Assembly: GCA_051006995.1 (NCBI GenBank)
Contig: JBPCSQ010000001.1
Location: 120,992 to 184,991 of the forward strand
Reading direction: 5' to 3'
Length of the DNA stretch: 64,000 nucleotides
Source: JAIQGF01 sp051006995
Lineage (GTDB): Bacteria; Acidobacteriota; Terriglobia; Terriglobales; Acidobacteriaceae
Shown one piece after another: positions 8,792-16,239 of the stretch. A program made the translations under genes and the position numbers. The notes beneath the pieces are model-generated. The model did not search any database and was not told where the DNA came from. It was given only the letters and a program-made list of their open reading frames with translations. Position 1 is the first letter of the stretch; each line of letters opens with the position of its first letter.

Positions 8792-9267
8792 CGCAGCAGC
8801 GTCACCCCTCGCGGCGGGACTTTCTCCGGCATCTCGACGGGCCGGGGTTGAGGCGCGTAATTCAGCTTCATTGCGAAAACGTCGGTGGCCGCTTCCTTCA
8901 TGGCGATATTGATCCGTTCCACTGCCTCGTTCGACAGGCGCTGCGCTTCGGCATCGCCGGAGCGCTGCACCGCCAGGCACAGTGGAAACACGGCGTTGCG
9001 TACGTGGTGGTTGAGTTCGGCCACGATGGCCGCGCGTTCCATGGCGAAGCGGTAATGCAGCTCCTCATTGCGAAGTTGCAGCGCCAGGCAGACCAGCGCC
9101 GTGACCAGAAACGCCATCACATCGCCCGCCAGTTGGTGGATCAAAACCTCACGATTGAATTGGATTACCAGCACGTCCACGGCGACCGCGGAGATGGCTA
9201 CGATGAAGCCGCAGCCAATGGCAATACCCAGCTTGCGCCCGAATCCGGAGGGAAGACCTGCGGCCAT
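8788..9267 (-). CDS. Two-helix membrane protein with kinase H-box-like region but no ATPase domain
   Basis: 159 residues from an ATG at 9267 that has a good GGAGG box six bases upstream (complement of 9274-9278). Two membrane helices (about 14-34 and 47-64) lead into a helical stretch with AELNHHVRNAV (H87/H88), which matches the H-box of HWE/HisKA_2-type histidine kinases, followed by a second helix of the dimerisation bundle. There is no N, G1 or G2 box: the protein ends about 60 residues later in a Pro-rich tail. It overlaps the phosphoesterase end by four bases on the opposite strand and diverges from the receiver at 9393. It may be a phosphotransfer or anti-kinase protein, or simply a decayed kinase. 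Confidence 0.65.
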   Translation of the reverse strand: MAAGLPSGFGRKLGIAIGCGFIVAISAVAVDVLVIQFNREVLIHQLAGDVMAFLVTALVCLALQLRNEELHYRFAMERAAIVAELNHHVRNAVFPLCLAVQRSGDAEAQRLSNEAVERINIAMKEAATDVFAMKLNYAPQPRPVEMPEKVPPRGVTLLR

Positions 9268-9392
9268 AAATGGCCTCCATGAGAACTGTATATTCGACGA
9301 GTGGCGGGACGACTCGAGCAATGGGACGCGGGGCGCGTCGGTCCCTTAGATGTGGCCCATTCTCTCTGAAACACGGTATAAAGACAATAACT

Positions 9393-9776
9393 ATGGATGC
9401 GCGCATCCTGCTAGTAGACGATGAACTTTCGGTGCGCTCCATGCTGAAGCTGGTGTTTGAGACGCATGGCTACGTAGTTACCGCTGCCGCCTCGGCTTCC
9501 GAGGCCGAGCGGATTCTGGCCGACCAAAAGCCATTCGATCTTGTGCTCACCGACATGCGCATGGAGACGGACACCGCCGGCTACACCGTGGTGGCCGCGG
9601 CCAAGACGCGCGAACATCCGCCGGCCATCGTGATCCTGACCGCGTATCCGCTGTTGGCCAAAGACTGGCGCGCTGCCGGCGCCGACGCCGTGGTTTCCAA
9701 GCCCAGCGCGACCATCAGCCTGCTTGAACTGGTGCAGGAGCTGATCGAGCTGCGCCGCGCAAAAGACAAATCCTGA
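9393..9776 (+). CDS. Single-domain response regulator (receiver only)
   Basis: 127-residue CheY-like receiver: acidic pair in LLVDDE, phospho-acceptor D54 in LVLTDMRME, switch Thr in VILTAYP and Lys in VSKPSA. The ATG at 9393 is chosen because the receiver fold starts right there (MDARILLVDD); the upstream open frame to 9270 overlaps the divergent gene's promoter area and does not look coding. Shares a 125-bp intergenic space with the H-box membrane protein on the other strand, which makes that protein a candidate partner (inference). Confidence 0.88.
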   Translation: MDARILLVDDELSVRSMLKLVFETHGYVVTAAASASEAERILADQKPFDLVLTDMRMETDTAGYTVVAAAKTREHPPAIVILTAYPLLAKDWRAAGADAVVSKPSATISLLELVQELIELRRAKDKS

Positions 9777-9924
9777 GCCTACACCGGAGTTTTCACTTGG
9801 TACTCGGTACCGGGTGCCGGTACTTTCTACCCACGCGCCTTCCCTCGCAGTCATCGTAAGTAGCTGAAATCCCGGGCTCTTGCCGGTGGAACCAGCCTTG
9901 CTGTGAAGCCGCCCGGGGTATGCG

Positions 9925-10323
9925 ATGGCCAACCTGCTCTGCGTCAGTCACGAGTGGCACTTGGGCTTCGAGGCGCTGCGGGCGCTGGTCAATAGCGGGT
10001 TTTACATTATCCCGGCGACCAACGGATACGAGGCGCTCTGGAAGTATGGCAGGAGCGACGTGGATGCCCTGGTGGTCAATCGCCACCTGCCCGACATTGA
10101 TGTGCTGGAATTCATCCACTACCTGAAGCACCACAATCCTGATATTCCCGTGGTCATGATTTCCAATGAGAACCCGCTGCCCAAAGCTCCGCCGGAAGTG
10201 GACGCGGTGATCGGCAAGCATGCCGCCGCGGAACTGCTGGCGCCAACGCTCGAGGTCCTATTGATGAAACCGACCGCACATCGGTTGACCGAAGAAGGGA
10301 ACATTCTTCCGCAAGCTGCCTGA
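9925..10323 (+). CDS. Degenerate receiver-domain protein
   Basis: 132 residues with the alpha/beta pattern of a receiver domain but without its chemistry. The opening strand reads LLCVSHEW in place of an acidic pair, and the phospho-acceptor position in ALVVNRHLPD is Asn (N52); a Lys survives in VIGKHA. Strand 4 (IPVVMISNEN) and the overall spacing still fit. Such pseudo-receivers can bind partners without phosphorylation. It follows the canonical receiver at 9393 on the same strand after a 148-bp gap and is closed by a strong hairpin at 10367. Confidence 0.7.
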   Translation: MANLLCVSHEWHLGFEALRALVNSGFYIIPATNGYEALWKYGRSDVDALVVNRHLPDIDVLEFIHYLKHHNPDIPVVMISNENPLPKAPPEVDAVIGKHAAAELLAPTLEVLLMKPTAHRLTEEGNILPQAA

Positions 10324-10366
10324 GTTGCCTCCCCGCCCGCCGCGAACCTGCGACGGGCGCGCCAAA

Positions 10367-10412
10367 AACCGCCGGCCTGGCGTTCCCCCGCGCCCGGCCG
10401 GCGGTTCTGTTT
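10367..10412 (+). terminator. Hairpin terminator after degenerate receiver gene
   Basis: An 11-bp perfect stem (10367-10377 with 10396-10406) of very high GC encloses an 18-nt loop and is followed by a T-rich run (CTGTTTC). Likely intrinsic terminator between 10323 and the exporter gene at 10453. Confidence 0.65.
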
Positions 10413-10452
10413 CAGGCGGATTGACGGCGTCATTTATCCTCTTAGCCACGCG

Positions 10453-11286
10453 ATGACCGTTCTTGTCTTTACCGTCCTGGTCAGCATCGGTTCGTTTCTC
10501 GCCGGATTCCTTGGCGCGCTGACCGGCCTGGGCGGCGGCGTGGTTCTGGTGCCCCTTCTGGCGCTGTTCTTCAAGGTGGACATCCGCTATGCCATGGGCG
10601 CGTCGCTGGTCTCAGTGATTGCGACCTCTTCCGGCGCGGCCGCTGCCTACGTTCGCGAGGGCTACTCCAACATCCGCATCGGAATGTTTCTGGAGATCGC
10701 GACCACGCTGGGGGCGATTGTTGGCGCCCTGCTGGTGCAGCGGGTTTCGACCGAGGCCATCGGCGTGATCTTCGGCCTCATGCTGCTGTACTCGGCCTTC
10801 CAATCGGCGCGCGAGAAGCGCGGCCATATGGCGACCTCGTCCGATCGCTTCGCACGCTGGCTGAGCCTGAACGGCAGCTACCCGGTGGAAGGTGGACGGC
10901 GCGAGTATGCGGTCACCAACGTTCCCGCCGGATTCGGCCTGATGTTCGGCGCGGGCACGCTCTCCGGATTGCTCGGCATCGGCTCCGGCGCGGTGAAAGT
11001 TCTGGCCATGGACCAGGCGATGCGCATGCCCTTCAAGGTGTCCACCACGACCAGCAACTTCATGATTGGCGTAACCGCCGCCGCCAGCGCCGGGGTTTAC
11101 CTGCGGCACGGCTACATTGATCCCGCTCTCGCCATGCCGGTGATGCTCGGCGTTCTTGCCGGGTCGCTGGCCGGCACGCGGGTGCTGATGCGGGCCAATG
11201 TGCGCGTGCTGCGCTACGTCTTTGCCGCCGTCATCGTGGTCCTGGGCATCGAGATGATCTTCAACGGCTTGACGGGGAGGCTGTGA
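10453..11286 (+). CDS. TauE/SafE (TSUP) family membrane exporter
   Basis: 277-residue polytopic inner-membrane protein with about seven to eight helices and two copies of the glycine-rich signature of the sulfite/organosulfonate exporter family: GALTGLGGGVVLVPLL near residue 22 and GTLSGLLGIGSGAVKV near residue 172. Length is typical (250-280). A less hydrophobic loop of about 35 residues links the halves. It overlaps the next gene by one base (TGATG), a DUF1634 protein that commonly accompanies TSUP permeases. Substrate is unknown; sulfur oxyanions or sulfonates are family-level possibilities. Confidence 0.9.
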   Translation: MTVLVFTVLVSIGSFLAGFLGALTGLGGGVVLVPLLALFFKVDIRYAMGASLVSVIATSSGAAAAYVREGYSNIRIGMFLEIATTLGAIVGALLVQRVSTEAIGVIFGLMLLYSAFQSAREKRGHMATSSDRFARWLSLNGSYPVEGGRREYAVTNVPAGFGLMFGAGTLSGLLGIGSGAVKVLAMDQAMRMPFKVSTTTSNFMIGVTAAASAGVYLRHGYIDPALAMPVMLGVLAGSLAGTRVLMRANVRVLRYVFAAVIVVLGIEMIFNGLTGRL

Positions 11287-11684
11287 TGCCGGCCGACACG
11301 GAAGCGAAGGTCGGGACTTGGAGCGACGAGCGCCTGGAGATCATCATCGGCAACCTGCTGCGCATCGGGGTGGGTGCCGCCGCCGCCGTGGTGCTTGCCG
11401 GCGCGATTCTGTATCTGCTGAAGTACGGCGGCGAGCGTATTGATTACGGCACCTTCCACGCCGAGCCTGCCAACCTGCGCAGCCTGTCGGGAATCGCTCA
11501 CGCTGCCGGCGCGGGAAACTCGACGGCGATCATTCAGTTTGGACTGCTGTTGCTGATCGCGACGCCGATTGCGCGCGTCATCTTTTCCGCCTTCGGCTTC
11601 CTCAAGGAACGCGACTACCGCTACGTGTTCATCACCCTCATCGTGCTCGGGGTGCTGCTGTACAGCCTGCTGAAGTCGGCGTGA
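11286..11684 (+). CDS. DUF1634 small membrane protein, TSUP partner
   Basis: 132 residues with three membrane helices (about residues 26-46, 78-98, 108-128). The opening DERLEIIIGNLLRIGVG and the middle pattern match the DUF1634 family, which is nearly always found beside TauE/SafE permeases; here the ATG at 11286 overlaps the permease stop codon, giving coupled translation. Probably an accessory subunit of the permease. A GTG one codon earlier (11283) is also possible. No cofactor motif is visible. Confidence 0.85.
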   Translation: MPADTEAKVGTWSDERLEIIIGNLLRIGVGAAAAVVLAGAILYLLKYGGERIDYGTFHAEPANLRSLSGIAHAAGAGNSTAIIQFGLLLLIATPIARVIFSAFGFLKERDYRYVFITLIVLGVLLYSLLKSA

Positions 11685-12028
11685 AGGAAAGTTTACGGAC
11701 TTAGCATTAACTCCAAGGCTCAAGATGTTTACCCACCCCCTCCCCCTCCCCCTCCCTTTGGGCTGGTTGTCGAACTATTTAGTAAAGAAGCAGTCGCATA
11801 GCCCGTCATGGGTGGCCGCGGTATCCGCGGGGACTCCCTTGGCGTCCCTAGGAGAGAAGGTTAATTTAAAAGTAACTATTCGTGCGCAGCGGAAATGTTG
11901 TTGAAATTACCGACCAATTAACTGCGCTTCGATGTTTTCCGGAATCAGGACAGTTTTTAGGTACTTCGGTTATTCCGCTTGTGAGAGAGCTTGTTGTGGC
12001 CGCGACGAGGCACGAGCACACTGCAGTC
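11685..12028. other. Non-coding gap with G-quadruplex-type tract
   Basis: 344 bases between the DUF1634 gene and a cytochrome c gene. It contains a dense C-run tract (11732-11756, scored separately), a short GC hairpin near 11815-11833 (CCGCGG-TAT-CCGCGG), and AT-rich DNA at 11860-11960 that may hold the cytochrome promoter. I see no convincing gene; an open frame running into the cytochrome from 11882 lacks codon bias in its first 49 codons. Confidence 0.6.
11732..11756 (-). other. Predicted G-quadruplex
   Basis: On the minus strand, five guanine runs (3, 5, 5, 5 and 3 bases) are separated by single-base loops, which fits a very stable parallel G-quadruplex. Seen directly in the sequence; function unknown. 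Confidence 0.7.
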
Positions 12029-12445
12029 ATGAAGGCAAATATATTTCGCTGGGCCTTCGTTGCCATGTTCACGGTGCTGATGTGGTTTGCCGGAGCGCGC
12101 GCGCAGCGCGTGCCGGCGGGCAGCGTCACTTCGGGCGCCGAACTGTACACGGCGTATTGCGCGAGCTGCCACGGCGGCCAAGGGGCCGGGGACGGCGCAG
12201 CCGCGTCCGGCTTGAAGATCCGGCCGGCCGACCTGACGGTGCTGGCCAGGCAAAACGGCGGAAGCTATCCCGCGCACCGGGTCAACCGGAGCATCGAGTG
12301 GGGTAGCGCTATCTCCAGTCACCAGCCGCGCGAGATGCCGGTGTGGGGCATGGCTTTGCGCCCGCACAGTCGCGATAACCAGCGGGAGGTCAACGCCCGC
12401 ATCCGGGCGATGACCAACTACATTGGCACGCTGCAAGTGAACTAA
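12029..12445 (+). CDS. Exported c-type cytochrome, single haem
   Basis: 138 residues starting at ATG 12029, which opens a clear signal peptide (MKANIF, hydrophobic core, cleavage after GARA). One haem-binding CxxCH (CASCH, near residue 46) lies in a typical class I context (ELYTAYCASCHGG), and a distal Met ligand is present in REMPVWG about 60 residues later. Probably a periplasmic electron carrier or a subunit of a larger oxidoreductase. It stands alone, converging on kdsB. The frame upstream of 12029 is open but not convincing. Confidence 0.88.
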   Translation: MKANIFRWAFVAMFTVLMWFAGARAQRVPAGSVTSGAELYTAYCASCHGGQGAGDGAAASGLKIRPADLTVLARQNGGSYPAHRVNRSIEWGSAISSHQPREMPVWGMALRPHSRDNQREVNARIRAMTNYIGTLQVN

Positions 12446-12455
12446 GGACGAAGTT

Positions 12456-13190
12456 TCAGGCGGACACGCGGGCGCGGAGGGCAGCCTCGGCGCGGCGCAA
12501 GTCTTCTTCGGTATCCACGCCGATGGTGTCGAAGGCGGTCTCGGCGACGTGGATGGGGATGCCGTTTTCCAGAAAGCGCAACTGTTCCAGGCGCTCGGCG
12601 CGTTCCAGCGCGGATTCCGGCAGCGAGCAGAAGCGGTCGAGGGCGGCGCTCCGGTAGGCGTAGAAGCCGAGGTGCTTGTAGTAGCGGCCGAGCGTGCCGT
12701 CGCGGTCAAAGGGAATGGCGGCACGCGAAAAATACAGGGCGCGGCCGGAAGATTCGGTGACCACCTTGACGGCGTTGGGGTTGTAGACGTCGTGCTCGAT
12801 GGCCGGCGTTTTCAGCGTGCCGACCTGGACCGCGGGATCGCGCATCAGCTCCAGCAAAGCGGCAATGTGCTCGGCGCGGGTGAGCGGTTCGTCACCCTGG
12901 ATGTTGAGATAGACATCGGCGGCGATGGACTGTGCGACCTCGTGCACGCGCTCGGTGCCGCTGCGGTGGGCTTCGGAGGTGAGGCGCACATTCCAGCCGT
13001 GAGCGCGCCCCAGGTCCACGATCTCGGCGGAATCGGTGGCCACCACCACATCTTCCGGCCGCAACAGTGCGCAGGAGCGCACGCCTTCGACCACATGCGC
13101 CAGCATGGGACGACCCGCGAGCTCGCGTAAGGGCTTGCGGGGCAGGCGAGTAGACGCCAGCCGCGAAGGAATAACGGCCAGGACTTTCAT
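12456..13190 (-). CDS. kdsB: 3-deoxy-manno-octulosonate cytidylyltransferase (CMP-KDO synthetase)
   Basis: Activates KDO with CTP for lipid A-core assembly, so the cell makes a KDO-containing outer membrane. 244 residues, the usual family length. The nucleotide-binding start IPSRLASTRLPRKPL, then VVVATDS, the segment SGTERVHEV, the metal-binding NIQGDEP, and the RYYKHLGFYAYR region are all intact. It is transcribed toward the cytochrome gene with a 10-bp gap between the stops. Start ATG is supported by the conserved MKVLAVIPSR opening. Confidence 0.96.
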   Translation of the reverse strand: MKVLAVIPSRLASTRLPRKPLRELAGRPMLAHVVEGVRSCALLRPEDVVVATDSAEIVDLGRAHGWNVRLTSEAHRSGTERVHEVAQSIAADVYLNIQGDEPLTRAEHIAALLELMRDPAVQVGTLKTPAIEHDVYNPNAVKVVTESSGRALYFSRAAIPFDRDGTLGRYYKHLGFYAYRSAALDRFCSLPESALERAERLEQLRFLENGIPIHVAETAFDTIGVDTEEDLRRAEAALRARVSA

Positions 13191-13268
13191 TGAGTTCCCA
13201 GTTTCCAGTTTCCGGATAGCGGTTGCAAGAGGAAAGGGGTTAGAGATGCAATCAACCTTTGAAGCCGT

Positions 13269-13640
13269 CTAGCTGGCGGCGGCGCGGCGGCGGCGGCCGA
13301 TGATGTTGCCGATTTGAGCAAGCAGATGCTCGGGGCCGCGGAGGCCGTCAATCAGGACATTGGCGGCGGAGCGGCTTGGCTGGGTAAGGCCGCCGACGTG
13401 CACCAGCGCGATGGGAGCATGGCGGTTGTTTCGACGAAATTCCTGGATAGAGACTTCCAGGTCCTCAACCGAGTGGCAAATCAGGATCAAATCCACCTGC
13501 CGGGTACGCAGATGGCGCAGTGCGACCGGCAAGGAGCGGGCTACAAGTACTTCATATCCGGCATTTTCCAGTACGGTGGCGCGTGCGTCGCTCAGCAGCG
13601 CATCGGAGCCGAGCTGGAGAATGGTGCGGCCCTGACCCAT
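13269..13640 (-). CDS. Degenerate receiver-domain protein
   Basis: 123 residues from ATG 13640 (a GTG at 13703 extends it by 21 codons but that part looks non-conserved and overlaps the divergent promoter). The fold pattern is receiver-like (TILQLGSDALL, then LILICHSVED, IALVHVGG), yet the phospho-acceptor is replaced by Cys/His (C55-H56) and the acidic pair by Gly-Ser-Asp. The tail is Arg-rich. It resembles the degenerate receiver at 9925 in general plan. No clear ribosome site is seen for either start. Confidence 0.62.
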   Translation of the reverse strand: MGQGRTILQLGSDALLSDARATVLENAGYEVLVARSLPVALRHLRTRQVDLILICHSVEDLEVSIQEFRRNNRHAPIALVHVGGLTQPSRSAANVLIDGLRGPEHLLAQIGNIIGRRRRAAAS

Positions 13641-13723
13641 AAAGGTACCGGTCACATGGGGTGTTTGCACATCGGTTAAGATGCGATACGATATTGCACA
13701 CACGCCAGCAGAGCAGCGTCAAC

Positions 13724-14185
13724 ATGCGCCAGCCAATGGATAGCACGCCGCGGATTCCCGTCTTGAATTCATGGAAGGAAATTGCGGCCTATCTGAACCG
13801 GGGTGTGCGCACGGTGCAGCGCTGGGAGTGCGACCTGCACATGCCGGTGCACCGGCCCAAGGGCAAAGACCGCAGCGCGGTAATTGCCTTTCCCGAAGAA
13901 TTGGACAGCTGGCTGCATGCCGCGCCGATGCGCTTCGGGCAGTCCGTGAATTCGCTGGCGGCGGTGACCAAGTCGCTCGACACGGTAGCCAAATCAAAAG
14001 TCCTGGGTGCGAACGCCAACGGGTTGCTTCTCCGGGTTACCGAAATCGCGCGGGAGCAATCCCAACGCGCGCGAAGTATCCGCGAGCAGGTACAGGCGTT
14101 GCGCGACAAGTGCGTCCAGAGGCGCAATCAAAATGGGGAGCCCAAGGATGGCTCCAAGAAATTGGGCGTAACTGCCAGAGGGTGA
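13724..14185 (+). CDS. Helix-turn-helix DNA-binding protein
   Basis: 153 residues. Residues 12-45 form a MerR/excisionase-like winged HTH: LNSWKEIAAYLNRGVRTVQRW, then HMPVHRPKGK. I recognise this short module from many acidobacterial proteins, where it often precedes TPR or propeller domains; here it is followed only by a helical, Gln/Arg-rich tail (about residues 70-140) that could form a coiled coil. Starts at ATG 13724 or 13736. Divergent from the degenerate receiver at 13640, so it may control that gene. Ends before a shared terminator. Confidence 0.78.
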   Translation: MRQPMDSTPRIPVLNSWKEIAAYLNRGVRTVQRWECDLHMPVHRPKGKDRSAVIAFPEELDSWLHAAPMRFGQSVNSLAAVTKSLDTVAKSKVLGANANGLLLRVTEIAREQSQRARSIREQVQALRDKCVQRRNQNGEPKDGSKKLGVTARG

Positions 14186-14228
14186 GGCAAGCGCTCCGAA
14201 AGAGCACGACCATTCAGTTCTGCAAGTG

Positions 14229-14254
14229 AAAGGCCGGCTGGGCGCCGGCCTTTT
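14229..14254. terminator. Bidirectional hairpin terminator
   Basis: Ten-base perfect stem (14229-14238 with 14244-14253), GC-rich, flanked by AAA on the left and TTTT on the right, lying between the convergent HTH gene and the CheR-PAS gene. Geometry suits termination in both directions. Confidence 0.8.
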
Positions 14255-14265
14255 GCATTTTCCGA

Positions 14266-16230
14266 TCAGCGTTTCTTGCGAGCCGCGGGTTTCGGTTTCG
14301 CCAAGGTCTTCTTCTTACCGTGACGGCGCGCGCTATTGGCAGGAGAAGAAGTGGATTTCCGTGCGGCGCCCGGACTCTCGTAGAAGGGCCCAAACATTAC
14401 CAGCGTGCCTTCCAGGCCGGACTCGTTGCGGGTGAGGAAGGTCAGGCTGATGTCATAGTTCTCGCCGGGCCGCTTGGGAAACTGGAGCCCGGTAATGGTG
14501 GCGGGCTGCTGGCGCTGAACCACACTGCCGACGCGGCGCACCAGCGTCTTGCGGAGTGTCTCGTCCAGGGGCAGCTTGTCCAGGCTCACTCCGACCACCG
14601 AGGTGGAGCCGACGCCGAACAGCCTTTGCGCCGCGCCATTCCACAACTGAATCTTCAGGTCGTGATCGAGCAGCATGACCGGCCAGGGCATCTGCTGGAG
14701 AGTCTGCGCATAGCGCTGGCTCAGATCATTCAGTTCGCGGGTGCGCGATTCCAGTTCCTCATTAATGTTTTCCAGTTCCTCGTTCAGCGACTGAAGCTCT
14801 TCGTTGGTGGTCTCCAATTCCTCGTTGGTGGACTGGAGCTCTTCATTGGTTGTTTCCAGCTCTTCATTGGTGGACTGAAGCTCCTCGTTGGCGGTTTCCA
14901 GTTCCTCATTGGTCGACTGGAGCTCTTCGCTGGTGGATTCCAGTTGCTCGATGGTGGTTTCGAGCTTGCCTTGCGTGGTGACGTCCTCGCAGTGAATCAA
15001 GGTCGCGATGCGCTCGCCGGGCTCGTTGACAATGGGCCGGAGGGAAACGGCAATGGTGCGTTCCTCGTCGCCTACGGTGATGGAGCAGTTGAAATTGAGA
15101 GGTTCGCGGCGGCCGCGGGTGGCGTCGAGTTTGGCGGACATCTCCGGGCAGCGCTGGGCGACCGCGGTGCTCTGCAATTGGCGGCCGGTAATCTGGCTGA
15201 CGGGCAGTCCCCAGATGGCGAGAGCGGATTCATTGTGGCTGGTGACGGTGTCGGAATTGTCGAGCACCATGATGCCGGACTTCAGCGCTTCCATGATGTA
15301 GCGCTGGTGCAGGCGGAAGCTGCGCAACTCGCGTTCGACAGCGGAATCGGTGCCGGTATCGGGCATATTGGTCTCCATGGCCGGACGGTCTTCCCAATCG
15401 GATTCGCCGGAAAACTTCTGAAATATACGCCAGCGCGGATGCAGGGAACGCAACTTCTGCCATCCGCTGAGCTTGGATTCGGCCTTCCCCAGAAAGAGAA
15501 TGCCGCCGGGCTCAAGAGCATAGTGCAGGTGTTCGAGAATGACTTTCTGCGAATCGGTATCGAAATAAATCAGCACATTGCGGCAAAGAATCATGTTGCA
15601 GCGTGAAATGGGCGCGTCGCTCAGAACATTGCTGCGGCCGAAAATGCACAGCCGGCGGACGTCGCGCGCGATGCGCAAGGCGGCGCCGCGCGGATAGAAG
15701 TAGCGCTCGCGCCATTCGGGACGCAGGCGGCGCAGCCGCTCGCGGGAGAAGTCGCCGCGGCGAGCCACGTTGAGCGCCTCCTCGTCCACATCGGTGCCGT
15801 AAATCTTGATATTGAACTCCGGCAGGCGGTCGCCGAGCGTATCGGCCATCAGGATGGCAAGAGAGTAGGCCTCTTCGCCGGTGGCGCAACCCGCGCTCCA
15901 GGCGCGGAAGGTGTCGCCCGGCTTCAGTTTGCGCAGCATGCTGGGGATGATCTGCGCGCGCAGGAAGTCCCAGGCTGGGGCATCACGGAAAAATTCGGTG
16001 ACATTGATGAGGACGGTGTTGAGCAGCAGGTTGATCTCGTCGCCGTCGTCGCGAATCTTGTTCAGATAATCGGTGTATGTGCCGGCACCGACCTCGAACA
16101 TGCGCTTGCGGACCCGGCGCTCCAGCGTGGTGTGCTTGTAGCCGCGCAGATCGAGCCCGCGCAGCGAGGCAAGCTCGTCAACCAGCTGCGAGAGAGAGAG
16201 CTGTTCGCGCTCCTGGGCCGTTTCAGGCAT
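14266..16230 (-). CDS. CheR-type methyltransferase with PAS domains and long coiled coil
   Basis: 654 residues. Residues 10-275: CheR N-terminal helix bundle plus SAM-dependent methyltransferase (SAGCATGEEAYSLA binding loop, GTDVDEEAL, NVLIYFD), which methylates receptor glutamates in chemotaxis-like pathways. Residues about 310-425: PAS domain. Residues about 430-515: a near-perfect heptad coiled coil built on NEELE/TNEELQ repeats. Residues about 520-625: second PAS domain, then a Lys/Arg-rich disordered tail. This is the back half of the known CheB-CheR-PAS fusion proteins, which here lack the CheB part because it is encoded just upstream (16240-16857). No kinase domain follows the last PAS. 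Likely acts in non-flagellar or developmental signalling. Confidence 0.9.
   Translation of the reverse strand: MPETAQEREQLSLSQLVDELASLRGLDLRGYKHTTLERRVRKRMFEVGAGTYTDYLNKIRDDGDEINLLLNTVLINVTEFFRDAPAWDFLRAQIIPSMLRKLKPGDTFRAWSAGCATGEEAYSLAILMADTLGDRLPEFNIKIYGTDVDEEALNVARRGDFSRERLRRLRPEWRERYFYPRGAALRIARDVRRLCIFGRSNVLSDAPISRCNMILCRNVLIYFDTDSQKVILEHLHYALEPGGILFLGKAESKLSGWQKLRSLHPRWRIFQKFSGESDWEDRPAMETNMPDTGTDSAVERELRSFRLHQRYIMEALKSGIMVLDNSDTVTSHNESALAIWGLPVSQITGRQLQSTAVAQRCPEMSAKLDATRGRREPLNFNCSITVGDEERTIAVSLRPIVNEPGERIATLIHCEDVTTQGKLETTIEQLESTSEELQSTNEELETANEELQSTNEELETTNEELQSTNEELETTNEELQSLNEELENINEELESRTRELNDLSQRYAQTLQQMPWPVMLLDHDLKIQLWNGAAQRLFGVGSTSVVGVSLDKLPLDETLRKTLVRRVGSVVQRQQPATITGLQFPKRPGENYDISLTFLTRNESGLEGTLVMFGPFYESPGAARKSTSSPANSARRHGKKKTLAKPKPAARKKR
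14755..14945 (-). repeat. Coding repeat for heptad coiled coil
   Basis: About nine imperfect 21-bp units, alternating as a 42-bp pair, encode the STNEELE/TNEELQ heptads of the CheR-PAS protein. The unit copies differ mostly at silent positions, so the protein pattern is kept. Confidence 0.85.
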
Positions 16231-16239
16231 GTCAGAGAA

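Noticed and set aside
11882..12028. N-terminal extension of the cytochrome c
   Set aside because: The 49 extra codons precede a perfect signal peptide at ATG 12029 and lie in AT-rich promoter-like DNA.
14755..14945. CRISPR-like spaced repeat
   Set aside because: Units are contiguous 21/42-bp coding repeats for a coiled coil, with no unique spacers.
14320..15606. 428-codon plus-strand open frame opposite the CheR-PAS gene
   Set aside because: Low-complexity product (GGLQFLVGG-type repeats) mirrors the NEELE coiled-coil repeats of the real minus-strand gene.
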